NCBI GenBank assembly: GCA_045543635.1
Contig: JAZQMT010000107.1
Coordinates: 1-5,067, forward strand
Length of the DNA: 5,067 nt
Direction: 5' to 3'
Origin: SIG578 sp045543635
Lineage (GTDB): Bacteria; Bacillota; Clostridia; Oscillospirales; Ruminococcaceae
Every line of letters begins with the position of its first letter. Positions within the stretch are counted from its first letter, which is position 1. Under the pieces are notes generated by a model that made no database searches, had not been told where the DNA came from, and worked only from the letters and a program-made list of their open reading frames with translations. Positions 1-5,050 of this stretch are shown here, one piece after another. The translations under genes were made by a program, and so were the position numbers.

Positions 1-45
1 AAAAACGGATAAGGAAACAGGCGTTTCAACCTGTAGCCTTATCCG
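1..45 (-). terminator. Intrinsic terminator, leftward
   Basis: A perfect 9-bp stem of 6-14 with 37-45 (CGGATAAGG/CCTTATCCG), a 2x2 internal loop (15-16/35-36), and a 5-bp stem of 17-21 with 30-34 closed by an 8-nt loop (22-29). On the minus strand it is followed by at least five U residues (positions 5-1, cut by the window edge). There is no U-run in the plus direction. It ends the short RNA unit and would also stop read-through from the fibre operon. Confidence 0.82.
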
Positions 46-86
46 GCGTTACATTTCTGTATGAATGTATTGCCCTCCGAGCCAGT
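1..86 (-). ncRNA. Putative short leftward RNA or attenuated leader (about 86 nt)
   Basis: Bounded by the promoter at 93-121 and the terminator at 1-45. The transcript starts near ACUGGC. It can form a 5-bp helix of 81-85 with 43-47 (CUGGC/GCCGG, one G:U) enclosing a hairpin of 64-69 with 50-55 (8-nt loop). The 3' strand of the outer helix uses bases 43-45, which also form the base of the terminator stem, so the two structures are partly exclusive. No good coding sequence is present: a GGAGGG is followed only by ATG-TAA. It matches no riboswitch or sRNA family I can recognise. It may be a free sRNA or a regulated leader of a gene left of the window. Confidence 0.42.
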
Positions 87-92
87 TTTATT

Positions 93-121
93 ATTATAGC
101 ATAAGAGGTTTTAAAAAGCAA
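93..121 (-). promoter_or_regulatory. Consensus extended -10 sigma-A-type promoter, leftward
   Basis: Minus-strand TTGCTT (121-116), a 17-nt spacer (115-99), then TATAAT (98-93), with TGC directly before the -10 giving an extended -10 element. The flank upstream of the -35 is AT-rich. The start of transcription would be near position 86. It lies downstream of the 99-aa gene and 48 nt before the terminator stem, so it should drive a short leftward RNA. A 10-bp palindrome, tatcatgata (153-162), lies about 32 nt upstream of the -35 and might be an operator. Confidence 0.65.
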
Positions 122-199
122 CTCTTTAAGTTTTGTTTTGGATAAAAGGTGGTATCATGATAAAGATGTGGAAAAAAATTCAGGCAGGTTTTTTGGATT
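122..199. other. AT-rich spacer between the 99-aa gene and the short RNA promoter
   Basis: No terminator with a proper stem was found directly after the TAA at 202-200, only A/T runs (about 171-178 and 189-194) around a short GC patch. The palindrome at 153-162 is the one distinct element. Fibre-operon transcripts therefore probably run on to the terminator at 1-45. Confidence 0.4.
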
Positions 200-499
200 T
201 TATTTGCGGGAGTGCTTCTTGTTTGATTTTGTGCTGCGTCGGCAACGGCGCAGGAGCAAAACTGTGTCCAGTTCATTTTCTAAAAGCTCGGAGTTATCTA
301 AGCTGTTATCATATAGCTTTGCAAAGCAAGCTGAGCAAAGCTGGCCGCATCCGCTGATATAATGGGTGCGCATACGGATGGGGGTATTGGTTGGAACATC
401 GGTGTCACAGCCGCAGTTAACACAAACTTCAAATTCTTTTTCTAAGGGAGGGCTGTATTTTTTGCGGCGTGACCGAAATAATTTTTGCAGTATACTCAA
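200..499 (-). CDS. Small cysteine-rich zinc-ribbon-like protein of unknown function (99 aa)
   Basis: Family not confidently named. Seen: a basic N-terminus (RSRRKK, 9-14), then a compact cysteine-rich core, CVNCGC (26-31) ... DTDVPTNTPIRMRTHYISG ... CGQLCSAC (51-58), giving paired CxxC knuckles C26/C29 and C55/C58 plus C31 and C51. That spacing fits a small zinc ribbon or treble clef. The tail from 63 is acidic, then strongly basic with C86 (RRCRRSTKSNKKHSRK). No signal peptide or membrane segment is present, so it is expected to be cytoplasmic. The start is TTG at 499-497, supported by AAAAAGGAG at 509-517 with a 9-nt gap; there is no in-frame ATG between them. It lies 161 nt after the pilin-like gene on the same strand and could be its co-transcribed last gene or an independent one; no promoter is evident in the gap. 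A regulatory or metal-binding role is possible but unproven. Confidence 0.8.
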   Translation of the reverse strand: MSILQKLFRSRRKKYSPPLEKEFEVCVNCGCDTDVPTNTPIRMRTHYISGCGQLCSACFAKLYDNSLDNSELLENELDTVLLLRRCRRSTKSNKKHSRK

Positions 500-508
500 G
501 GCAGGATG

Positions 509-517
509 CTCCTTTTT
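509..517 (-). promoter_or_regulatory. Ribosome binding site deciding a TTG start
   Basis: AAAAAGGAG on the minus strand sits 9 nt before TTG at 499-497. The same nine bases precede the ATG starts at 5050 and 3658, so this is the locus's own Shine-Dalgarno form. It is the main reason for accepting TTG as the start of the 99-aa cysteine-rich protein. Confidence 0.78.
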
Positions 518-625
518 GGGAATTTGCGGTGTTCTAAGGGCATAAAACCCGCTTGTTCATGGGTGCTTGAACAAACAGTGCGGATTCGGCAAACCGCAAC
601 GGAGGTGTGCTTTACGCCCTTGGAA

Positions 626-652
626 CGCCGTCCGCTTTGTAAGCGGGCAGCG
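626..652 (-). other. Stable hairpin just after the pilin-like gene
   Basis: In the minus-strand RNA, 648-652 pairs with 626-630 (5 pairs including one G:U) and 641-646 with 632-637 (6 pairs, ccgctt/aagcgg). They are separated by one C:A mismatch, with a 3-nt loop. It begins 8 nt after the TAA at 663-661. The bases that follow are TTCCAAGG, not a U-run, so it is probably a 3'-end stabilising or processing element, or a leaky terminator, rather than a full intrinsic terminator. Confidence 0.45.
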
Positions 653-660
653 TGGAGCAA

Positions 661-2064
661 TTATTTTACTTTTCTTGTTTTGCGGCGCCTTGCGATGTAG
701 GCAGCTGCGAGAGCAATAGCAAAGAGTAGGATTGCAAATTCAATTTCGCGGACAGAGCTTTCTCCTGTTATGGGGGTGTCGAGCTTACTCTCGTAGGTGT
801 TCTCAAAGATGATATTTCCTAGGGAATAGGGCTTTCCGTTTACTGTTACAGCGGCAATAAGCTTGTTGTTATTGCTGAGTGAAACTTTAACGGCTACAGT
901 ATAAACAGCAGTGCTGTATGTAACGCCCTTTCTGCCGTCATTTACCTCTGAAAGCTTGTAGATGTAGGTCTTTCCGATGTCCTCATAGCCAAATGCAAGG
1001 TTAAAGACTGCCTTTCCGTTTTTGTCTGACTTAGCAGTGAGCTCATCACCGCTGCCCGCCAGTACAAAGCTGAAGTTCTCGGGACCGATAGCCTTAGAGC
1101 CGGAGTTTTTCACCGTTTTGTTGGCGGTAATTGAAAGCTTGATGTCATCCGGCAAGGTGTAGGCGTTATTAAAGGTGACATTAACATCAAATTCACCTGT
1201 AACCTCGGCGTTCTGCTCGGCAGTTACATTGCCGATTTCAAGCTTGCCGTCCATGTCGGCGTCGGTAACATGAATATAGAAGTAATTTACTGTTCTGTCA
1301 TAGTCAATGCCGGCAAGAGCGCCGACCTTTTCAGAAACGCGGAATGCATATTTGCCTACCTTGTCAAAGGAAAGGGAACGGATGGCATCGGTGAAATCGA
1401 ATCTGTTAAAATCGGTGTTTTGGCTGTAGATAACGGTTTTTTCGGAAAGTGTTTTCCAGCCGTCTGCCGTTTGCTGTTCCAGAATAAAGGAAAAGCTGTC
1501 GCCCTGCTTCCAGTCTCTGCCTGAGAGGGTTTTTGTTCCTGCCAGCGTTATGTTTTCAGAGGTGGTTTTCTCAGGGGTGTAGATATTAACAAATTCAGCC
1601 TTTGCAAATTCATCAGTCGAAATAACGACATTTTTTGCAGCTTCGCCTTTAATAGAGAAGCCGCCGCCATGCTCAAGCTCGGTAACGCGCACCAGTGTGC
1701 CGTCATCAAGTCCCTGAATACTGATGGACGCATTTGGCTTTATCGAGACTATGATATTTCCGTCCTTATCAGCGGTTTTACTGCTCGCCGTTGTGGAAAC
1801 GGTGTAGCCCGCGTAGTAGGAACCAAGCTCCACCTTGAAATCAAAGGAAATGTTGTCGGGGATTTTGTAATCCTCGCCCAGTGGATGCTCCACCTTTTTA
1901 CTGATGATAAGGTCACTTGCGGAACTGTCAAAGGGGATAAATGTGTTTTTTACCTCGCTTGTATTGACAGACAGGAACGCCAGTGTTCCTGAAATCGCAG
2001 ATGTGAATATCAAACTAAAAGACAGCAGCAAGGCAAACACTTTGCCGATTTTTATGTTTTTCAT
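661..2064 (-). CDS. Spy0128-like pilin/surface protein with SipW-type signal and sortase signal (467 aa)
   Basis: Probable wall-anchored pilin-like protein. Residues 1-29 are a SipW-type signal ending GTLAFLS (26-32), followed by VKNTF as in the TasA-like neighbours. Three Spy0128/FctA-like domains follow: about 50-163, 171-304 and 307-425. Each has the parts of a Lys-Asn isopeptide bond: K56 (ISKKV), E129 (VRVTE) and N160 (FVNIY); K178 (GTKTL), E245 (FRVSE) and N300 (FNNAY); K316 (NKTV), E373 (KLSE) and N422 (FENTY). The C-terminus is a sortase signal: TPITG (430-434), a hydrophobic segment (about 442-457) and a basic tail RRRKTRK. The signal therefore has T where canonical LPXTG has L. No clear pilin-polymerising YPK motif was seen. 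ATG start, with AAAGGGAGG at 2077-2085. The domain call is strong; whether it forms a polymer or a single anchored stalk is open. Joining a TasA-type leader to a sortase-anchored isopeptide protein is the notable feature. Confidence 0.93.
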   Translation of the reverse strand: MKNIKIGKVFALLLSFSLIFTSAISGTLAFLSVNTSEVKNTFIPFDSSASDLIISKKVEHPLGEDYKIPDNISFDFKVELGSYYAGYTVSTTASSKTADKDGNIIVSIKPNASISIQGLDDGTLVRVTELEHGGGFSIKGEAAKNVVISTDEFAKAEFVNIYTPEKTTSENITLAGTKTLSGRDWKQGDSFSFILEQQTADGWKTLSEKTVIYSQNTDFNRFDFTDAIRSLSFDKVGKYAFRVSEKVGALAGIDYDRTVNYFYIHVTDADMDGKLEIGNVTAEQNAEVTGEFDVNVTFNNAYTLPDDIKLSITANKTVKNSGSKAIGPENFSFVLAGSGDELTAKSDKNGKAVFNLAFGYEDIGKTYIYKLSEVNDGRKGVTYSTAVYTVAVKVSLSNNNKLIAAVTVNGKPYSLGNIIFENTYESKLDTPITGESSVREIEFAILLFAIALAAAYIARRRKTRKVK

Positions 2065-2076
2065 TTTGCCTTGTAG

Positions 2077-2085
2077 CCTCCCTTT
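2077..2085 (-). promoter_or_regulatory. Ribosome binding site with long spacing before the pilin-like gene
   Basis: AAAGGGAGG on the minus strand lies 12 nt from the ATG at 2064-2062, against 7-9 nt for the other genes here. A second, weaker AAGG lies about 4 nt from the ATG (2069-2072). The unusual spacing may lower translation of the 467-aa protein relative to the fibre subunits; this is inference. Confidence 0.6.
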
Positions 2086-2098
2086 CTTAAAATTTTTC

Positions 2099-2168
2099 GG
2101 TCATCAGAGAGCATAAATGGGTCTTACGCCCCCTGATCACCGCCCACTCCGTAAGGGGGAGTGGGTGG
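2099..2168 (-). other. Intercistronic paired hairpins between the beta-helix and pilin-like genes
   Basis: The 118-nt gap holds two overlapping inverted repeats. One pairs 2143-2150 with 2158-2165 (8 perfect GC-rich pairs, 7-nt loop), extended by 2140-2141/2167-2168 past an A:C mismatch in the minus-strand RNA. The other pairs 2099-2107 with 2133-2141 (8 of 9), sharing bases 2140-2141 with the first, so the two compete at their base. Neither is followed by a U-run on the minus strand, so this is not a standard intrinsic terminator. Possible roles are mRNA processing or stability, or partial attenuation ahead of the pilin-like gene. Confidence 0.5.
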
Positions 2169-2182
2169 ACTTGTATCAAATA

Positions 2183-3658
2183 TTATTCAGAAACAACAGT
2201 GTACCAAATATCACCATTAGCCTGAGGCTCTGCAACTACTTTATAACCATCTGCAACATAGCTATCGTTGATATACCATCCTTCAAAAATGTTTGAAGGA
2301 TCTTCATTTACAAAAGTACCGCCAGTGATCACAACTTTTGCAGTAATACCTCCGCTATAGGAAGTACCTGACTTTGCATTGATATAAGCATCCTTATTAC
2401 AGTTGATGACGATTGCGGTATGAGACTTAGGTTCATTAGGATAATTCGGGTGAGTATAGTCCGCCTCAGCTTCAGTATCAGCCGTCGCCTGGAAGAAACC
2501 GCCCTCAATATAAAGCTCGCCGTCCTTCACGTAGATTGCATCGTGATAGGAAATATAGTTACCACTCTTAATAGTAACTTTTGCACCGTTGTCTACCGTT
2601 ATAGAATAGGCAGCATCTGATGCGGAATTGATGACATCACCCTCACCTTCAATGACAACATTTGCACCAGAGATATAAAGTGTGGACAGCTCTTTAGCAG
2701 TATTGCCGTTTCCGGCTACACCGCGATCGGAAGTAATACTGTGACCATTCAGATTGATGGTTATATCGTGGTCAATAACGGTAACATCCTCTGTGAGAAC
2801 AACATCGTCTACGAGAAGAAGATTGGTTTCACCATTCTGCAATGCAGAAACAAACTCTTCAGTATCGCTAACTGTTGCAGGGATGGAAACACCGCCAACC
2901 CAAGGATTGGTGGGCATATTAGCATTTTGGAAAGCTTTTTCAGCAGTGTCAAAGCCATCAGACTGAACAGCCTGAGCCATAACAGGGATTGCGACACCGT
3001 TAGAGAAGTCGAAATCAATTTTAGCGCCGTTAAAGGTGTAGTTGGTTCCGTCAAAATCAACGGAACTGTTAAGATAGAAGCCAACAAAAGCAGGACATTC
3101 GGTAGTTTCGCCGGGCTTTAATGCAGTTTTATAGGTAAAGGAGTAGAGATTGTAGGAAATTTCGTCAATCGTGCCCTGTCCGTTCTCAGCGAAGACAATG
3201 TCAGAGTAGCCGGGGTTTGAGCTGCCTGCTACATAAGTGCCATCAGCGCTGAAGCGATTGCCAAAGTTCCAGTGAAGCGGCCCTGCTGCGTTTGCGGAGT
3301 TCTCCAAACCAGCGGGAACGGCAACGACAACACGAACATATGCGTCGCTCTTGCCGGTGTTTTTAACCGAAACGATTTTGTCTACATAGTTACCTGCAGT
3401 AGGCAGACCGAATTTATCCTTTTCGCCCTGTGCAGAGCCAACGAGAGGAAGAAGGGTCTTGCCTTGCTCGAAATCTTCCAGAGCAGTGCCGTCTTCGGTG
3501 CGCTGCTGCTCGATAAGGTCAATTTGAACATTACCAACAGTCATAACATTGACATCGCTGTCTTCCCAGGTGAAGTATGCGAGAGTTCCTGCAACTGCAA
3601 GAGCAGCTGTCAGAACAAGGCTTGCGCCGAAAGCTAAGTACTTTTTGATGTTCTTCAT
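2183..3658 (-). CDS. TasA-like / beta-helix fusion protein with SipW-type signal peptide (491 aa)
   Basis: Secreted two-part surface protein. Residues 1-27 form a SipW-type signal (KKYLAF, a hydrophobic core, then GTLAYFT at 24-30; cleavage probably near A27/Y28). Residues 28-about 248 are a TasA-like module: VNVMTVGNVQIDLIE (36-50), IVSVKNTGKSDAYVRVVVAV (95-114), and a terminal strand AQAVQSDGFDTAEKAF (228-243) almost repeating the end of the 226-aa protein. From about 258 to 455 there are short beta-rich repeats (DITINLNGHSITS, TLYISGANVVIEGEGDVI, AIYVKDGELYIEGGFFQA, KVVITGGTFVNEDPS) typical of right-handed beta-helix surface proteins. The closing segment SYVADGYKVV..NGDIWYTVV (466-489) follows a tail pattern I associate with such proteins. 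No catalytic residues of a pectate lyase can be assigned, so an adhesive or structural role is more likely than an enzymatic one. There is no sorting signal, so retention on the cell presumably depends on fibre incorporation. AAAAAGGAG at 3666-3674, 7 nt from the ATG; 28 nt after the preceding gene. Confidence 0.92.
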   Translation of the reverse strand: MKNIKKYLAFGASLVLTAALAVAGTLAYFTWEDSDVNVMTVGNVQIDLIEQQRTEDGTALEDFEQGKTLLPLVGSAQGEKDKFGLPTAGNYVDKIVSVKNTGKSDAYVRVVVAVPAGLENSANAAGPLHWNFGNRFSADGTYVAGSSNPGYSDIVFAENGQGTIDEISYNLYSFTYKTALKPGETTECPAFVGFYLNSSVDFDGTNYTFNGAKIDFDFSNGVAIPVMAQAVQSDGFDTAEKAFQNANMPTNPWVGGVSIPATVSDTEEFVSALQNGETNLLLVDDVVLTEDVTVIDHDITINLNGHSITSDRGVAGNGNTAKELSTLYISGANVVIEGEGDVINSASDAAYSITVDNGAKVTIKSGNYISYHDAIYVKDGELYIEGGFFQATADTEAEADYTHPNYPNEPKSHTAIVINCNKDAYINAKSGTSYSGGITAKVVITGGTFVNEDPSNIFEGWYINDSYVADGYKVVAEPQANGDIWYTVVSE

Positions 3659-3686
3659 GGTTTTTCTCCTTTTTGGTTAAGTGTTT

Positions 3687-4280
3687 TTATTTGGTCAGCG
3701 ACCAAGCGTACTCGGGGGAGGCAACAACAGCGTCACGCTGTACTGCGTAAGCAGTAAAGGTAAGGGTAGGATAAGCTGTAAGGGCGTGAAAATCCTGCTT
3801 TGTGACGGTGTTCAGAACCTGAACCTGATCATTTTTCAGAATACCAAAATCGGTATCATCCGTAAGGGCATCGACCTGACAATAGTAAACGAGCTGGTCT
3901 TTGATGTCATTGCCTTCATTGTCTTTTTCAAGAAGGGTCCAGCGGTCGGCGACTTCATAGGTCATGAAGCTGTCAAAGGTTGCAGACTGGTCAATTTTAA
4001 CAAACAACCAGCAAGCTTCACTGTTTGCTTTAACAGTAACCTTGGGGTCCTTTGTAATGGTGTTGCCGGGCATCATTTTATAGGTAGAACCGGTGGTTTC
4101 GGTAAGACCGATGCTAATGTCACCATAGGTAAAGGTGTTCTCTACAGAAGCGGTCTTATCAACCAGCCAAGCAACAGTACCTCCGATGATGCTGCACATA
4201 ACAAGAGAGAGAGCAAGGACCATAACAGCCACTTTAGCACCTGTGCCCTTAACTCCTTTAGGACTAAGGAACTTTTTCAT
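3687..4280 (-). CDS. TasA-like protein with SipW-type signal peptide and two mature cysteines (197 aa)
   Basis: Second TasA-like secreted subunit, paralogous to the 226-aa product. Seen: a long basic N-region (KKFLSPKGVKGTGAK, 2-16), a hydrophobic core at about 17-33, then GTVAWLVD (34-41), the SipW-type processing motif, with probable cleavage near A37/W38. Next come VENTFTYGDISIGL (46-59) and MPGNTITKDPKVTVKANSEA (70-89), closely matching the PG...KDP.VTVKA.SE core of the upstream gene. It ends LTFTAYAVQRDAVVASPEYAW (about 173-193), a shortened version of the C-terminal strand in its paralogues that lacks the GFDTA segment. C90 and C134 are the only cysteines in the mature chain and could form a disulphide; the 226-aa protein has none. 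ATG start, with AAAGGAG at 4289-4295, 8 nt upstream. The gap to the preceding gene is 89 nt with no convincing promoter or terminator. It may be a minor or capping subunit, but nothing in the sequence decides this. Confidence 0.91.
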   Translation of the reverse strand: MKKFLSPKGVKGTGAKVAVMVLALSLVMCSIIGGTVAWLVDKTASVENTFTYGDISIGLTETTGSTYKMMPGNTITKDPKVTVKANSEACWLFVKIDQSATFDSFMTYEVADRWTLLEKDNEGNDIKDQLVYYCQVDALTDDTDFGILKNDQVQVLNTVTKQDFHALTAYPTLTFTAYAVQRDAVVASPEYAWSLTK

Positions 4281-4369
4281 ATTTTCATCTCCTTTCCTTG
4301 TGTTTTTTCTATTTCAACAGAAAGAAACTTAAAAATCGAGCTGTCCTTTCCGAGTGAAAGCGGGCTATC

Positions 4370-5050
4370 TTACTTTACCTGCTCGTTAAAGGCTTTCCAA
4401 GCAGCATCGGCGGTGTCGAAGCCGGATTTCTGGATAGCGTGGCCGATAACGGTGATCTTCATATCTTTGATGGTTGCAAGCTGCTCGCCGGTAACAATGC
4501 CGGGGAGAGTGAAGGAATCAAAGAGCGCATCGAGAACAACATCTTGTGTTGCGGCGGATGCGTCAACAGTGTCCTTTTGGGCTGTCTTGTCATAATAGCG
4601 AAACTCGTAGGTCACGGTGTTGGCAGCAGTATCTTCGGTAAGAGCTGCAGGGACCCAGGTTTCCTTATCCCAGCCTTCAACATAGTTTTGGGGCAGAAAG
4701 CTATCGCCAAAAATGGCTTTGAGCTCGGAGAGCTTATCAATGGTAACAAGCATGCGGATGTAGGACTCCTCGCTGCCTGCTTTCACGGTCACTCTCGGGT
4801 CTTTGATGTACTTTCTTCCGGGAATGAGGTGGTACTTGTTTCCGTCAACGCGGTCAGCGCCGGTAACGAGAGTGCCGTCGGGGTTGACCTTGGCTTCGTC
4901 AAGCTCGATAGCGACATTACCAACCGAGAACACGTTAACAACCTCATCCTGACTTGTGAGGTAAGCTATGGTGCCCATTACAGAGGCTGCAACAAGAACG
5001 ACTGCACTCAAAGCCAGAAGCAAGACTTTAGACTTGGTTTTTGCTTGCAT
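4370..5050 (-). CDS. TasA-like protein with SipW-type signal peptide (226 aa)
   Basis: Probable secreted subunit of a TasA/camelysin-like surface or biofilm fibre. Seen: a basic N-terminus (KTKSK), a hydrophobic segment at about residues 9-25, then GTIAYLT (26-32), which matches the SipW-type processing region of TasA (GTWAAFND). By that analogy cleavage falls near A29/Y30. The mature N-terminus continues VVNVFSVGNVAIEL (37-50), like the TasA N-terminal strand, which in fibres completes the fold of the next subunit. A family core follows, PGRKYIKDPRVTVKAGSEE (77-95), then strand YIRMLVTI. The C-terminus, HAIQKSGFDTADAAWKAF (204-221), recurs in the 491-aa protein. There is no cysteine, sorting signal or second membrane segment. 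The ATG start has AAAAAGGAG at 5059-5067, 8 nt upstream. It is the first gene visible in the operon; its promoter and any preceding gene lie beyond the right edge. Assignment to the SipW-dependent class is firm; the fibre role is inferred. Confidence 0.92.
   Translation of the reverse strand: MQAKTKSKVLLLALSAVVLVAASVMGTIAYLTSQDEVVNVFSVGNVAIELDEAKVNPDGTLVTGADRVDGNKYHLIPGRKYIKDPRVTVKAGSEESYIRMLVTIDKLSELKAIFGDSFLPQNYVEGWDKETWVPAALTEDTAANTVTYEFRYYDKTAQKDTVDASAATQDVVLDALFDSFTLPGIVTGEQLATIKDMKITVIGHAIQKSGFDTADAAWKAFNEQVK

Larger units (their letters stand above)
500..660 (-). other. 161-nt structured intercistronic stretch without a recognised gene
   Basis: Besides the hairpin at 626-652 and the ribosome binding site at 509-517, it contains two smaller inverted repeats: 553-559/568-574 (ttgttca/tgaacaa) and 579-583/594-598 (tgcgg/ccgca). 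No promoter with credible -35 and -10 boxes is visible. The minus frame directly after the pilin-like TAA stays open for 54 codons to a TGA at 498-496, but has no start signal and a basic, Cys/His-rich composition unlike its neighbours. It could be a gene remnant or a dispersed intergenic repeat; neither can be shown from this window alone. Confidence 0.4.

Noticed and set aside
1..86. Known riboswitch classes (TPP, fluoride, guanidine, c-di-GMP, preQ1, ZTP) for the short RNA
   Set aside because: By eye none of their conserved cores fits. An Infernal search would be needed to overturn this.
133..362. Two overlapping plus-strand frames near the left end, one with AAAGGTGG before an ATG at 157
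   Set aside because: They lie antisense to the 99-aa protein, whose paired CxxC motifs and AAAAAGGAG site are far stronger evidence. The plus-strand peptides show no family features.
626..652. Hairpin considered as an intrinsic terminator
   Set aside because: No U-run follows on the minus strand (TTCCAAGG), so it was listed only as a structured element.
496..660. 54-codon in-frame extension after the TAA of the pilin-like gene (read-through)
   Set aside because: The sorting signal already ends normally with a basic tail. The extension has no start, is Arg/His/Cys-rich, and overlaps the start of the next gene.
485..700. Plus-strand 71-codon frame across the 500-660 gap
   Set aside because: It overlaps the ends of both flanking minus-strand genes, has no ribosome binding site, and reflects an accidentally stop-free region.
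2183..2400. Sortase anchor at the end of the 491-aa protein
   Set aside because: The C-terminus (NGDIWYTVVSE) has no P-x-T-G, hydrophobic segment or basic tail.
4192..4200. Possible lipobox at LVMC (residues 26-29) of the 197-aa protein
   Set aside because: The position before Cys is Met rather than the usual small residue (Gly/Ala/Ser), and the GTVAW SipW-type processing motif directly follows, which explains the signal better.
4281..4369. Promoter or terminator in the 89-nt gap between the first two genes
   Set aside because: There is only a 5-bp stem (4346-4350/4356-4360) separated from a short T-run by ten bases, and no paired -35/-10 boxes at correct spacing.
3681..4595. Long plus-strand open frame (304 codons, GTG start)
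   Set aside because: It is antisense to two well-supported SipW-type genes and their gap, has no ribosome binding site, and reads as a composition-driven shadow with no recognisable domain.
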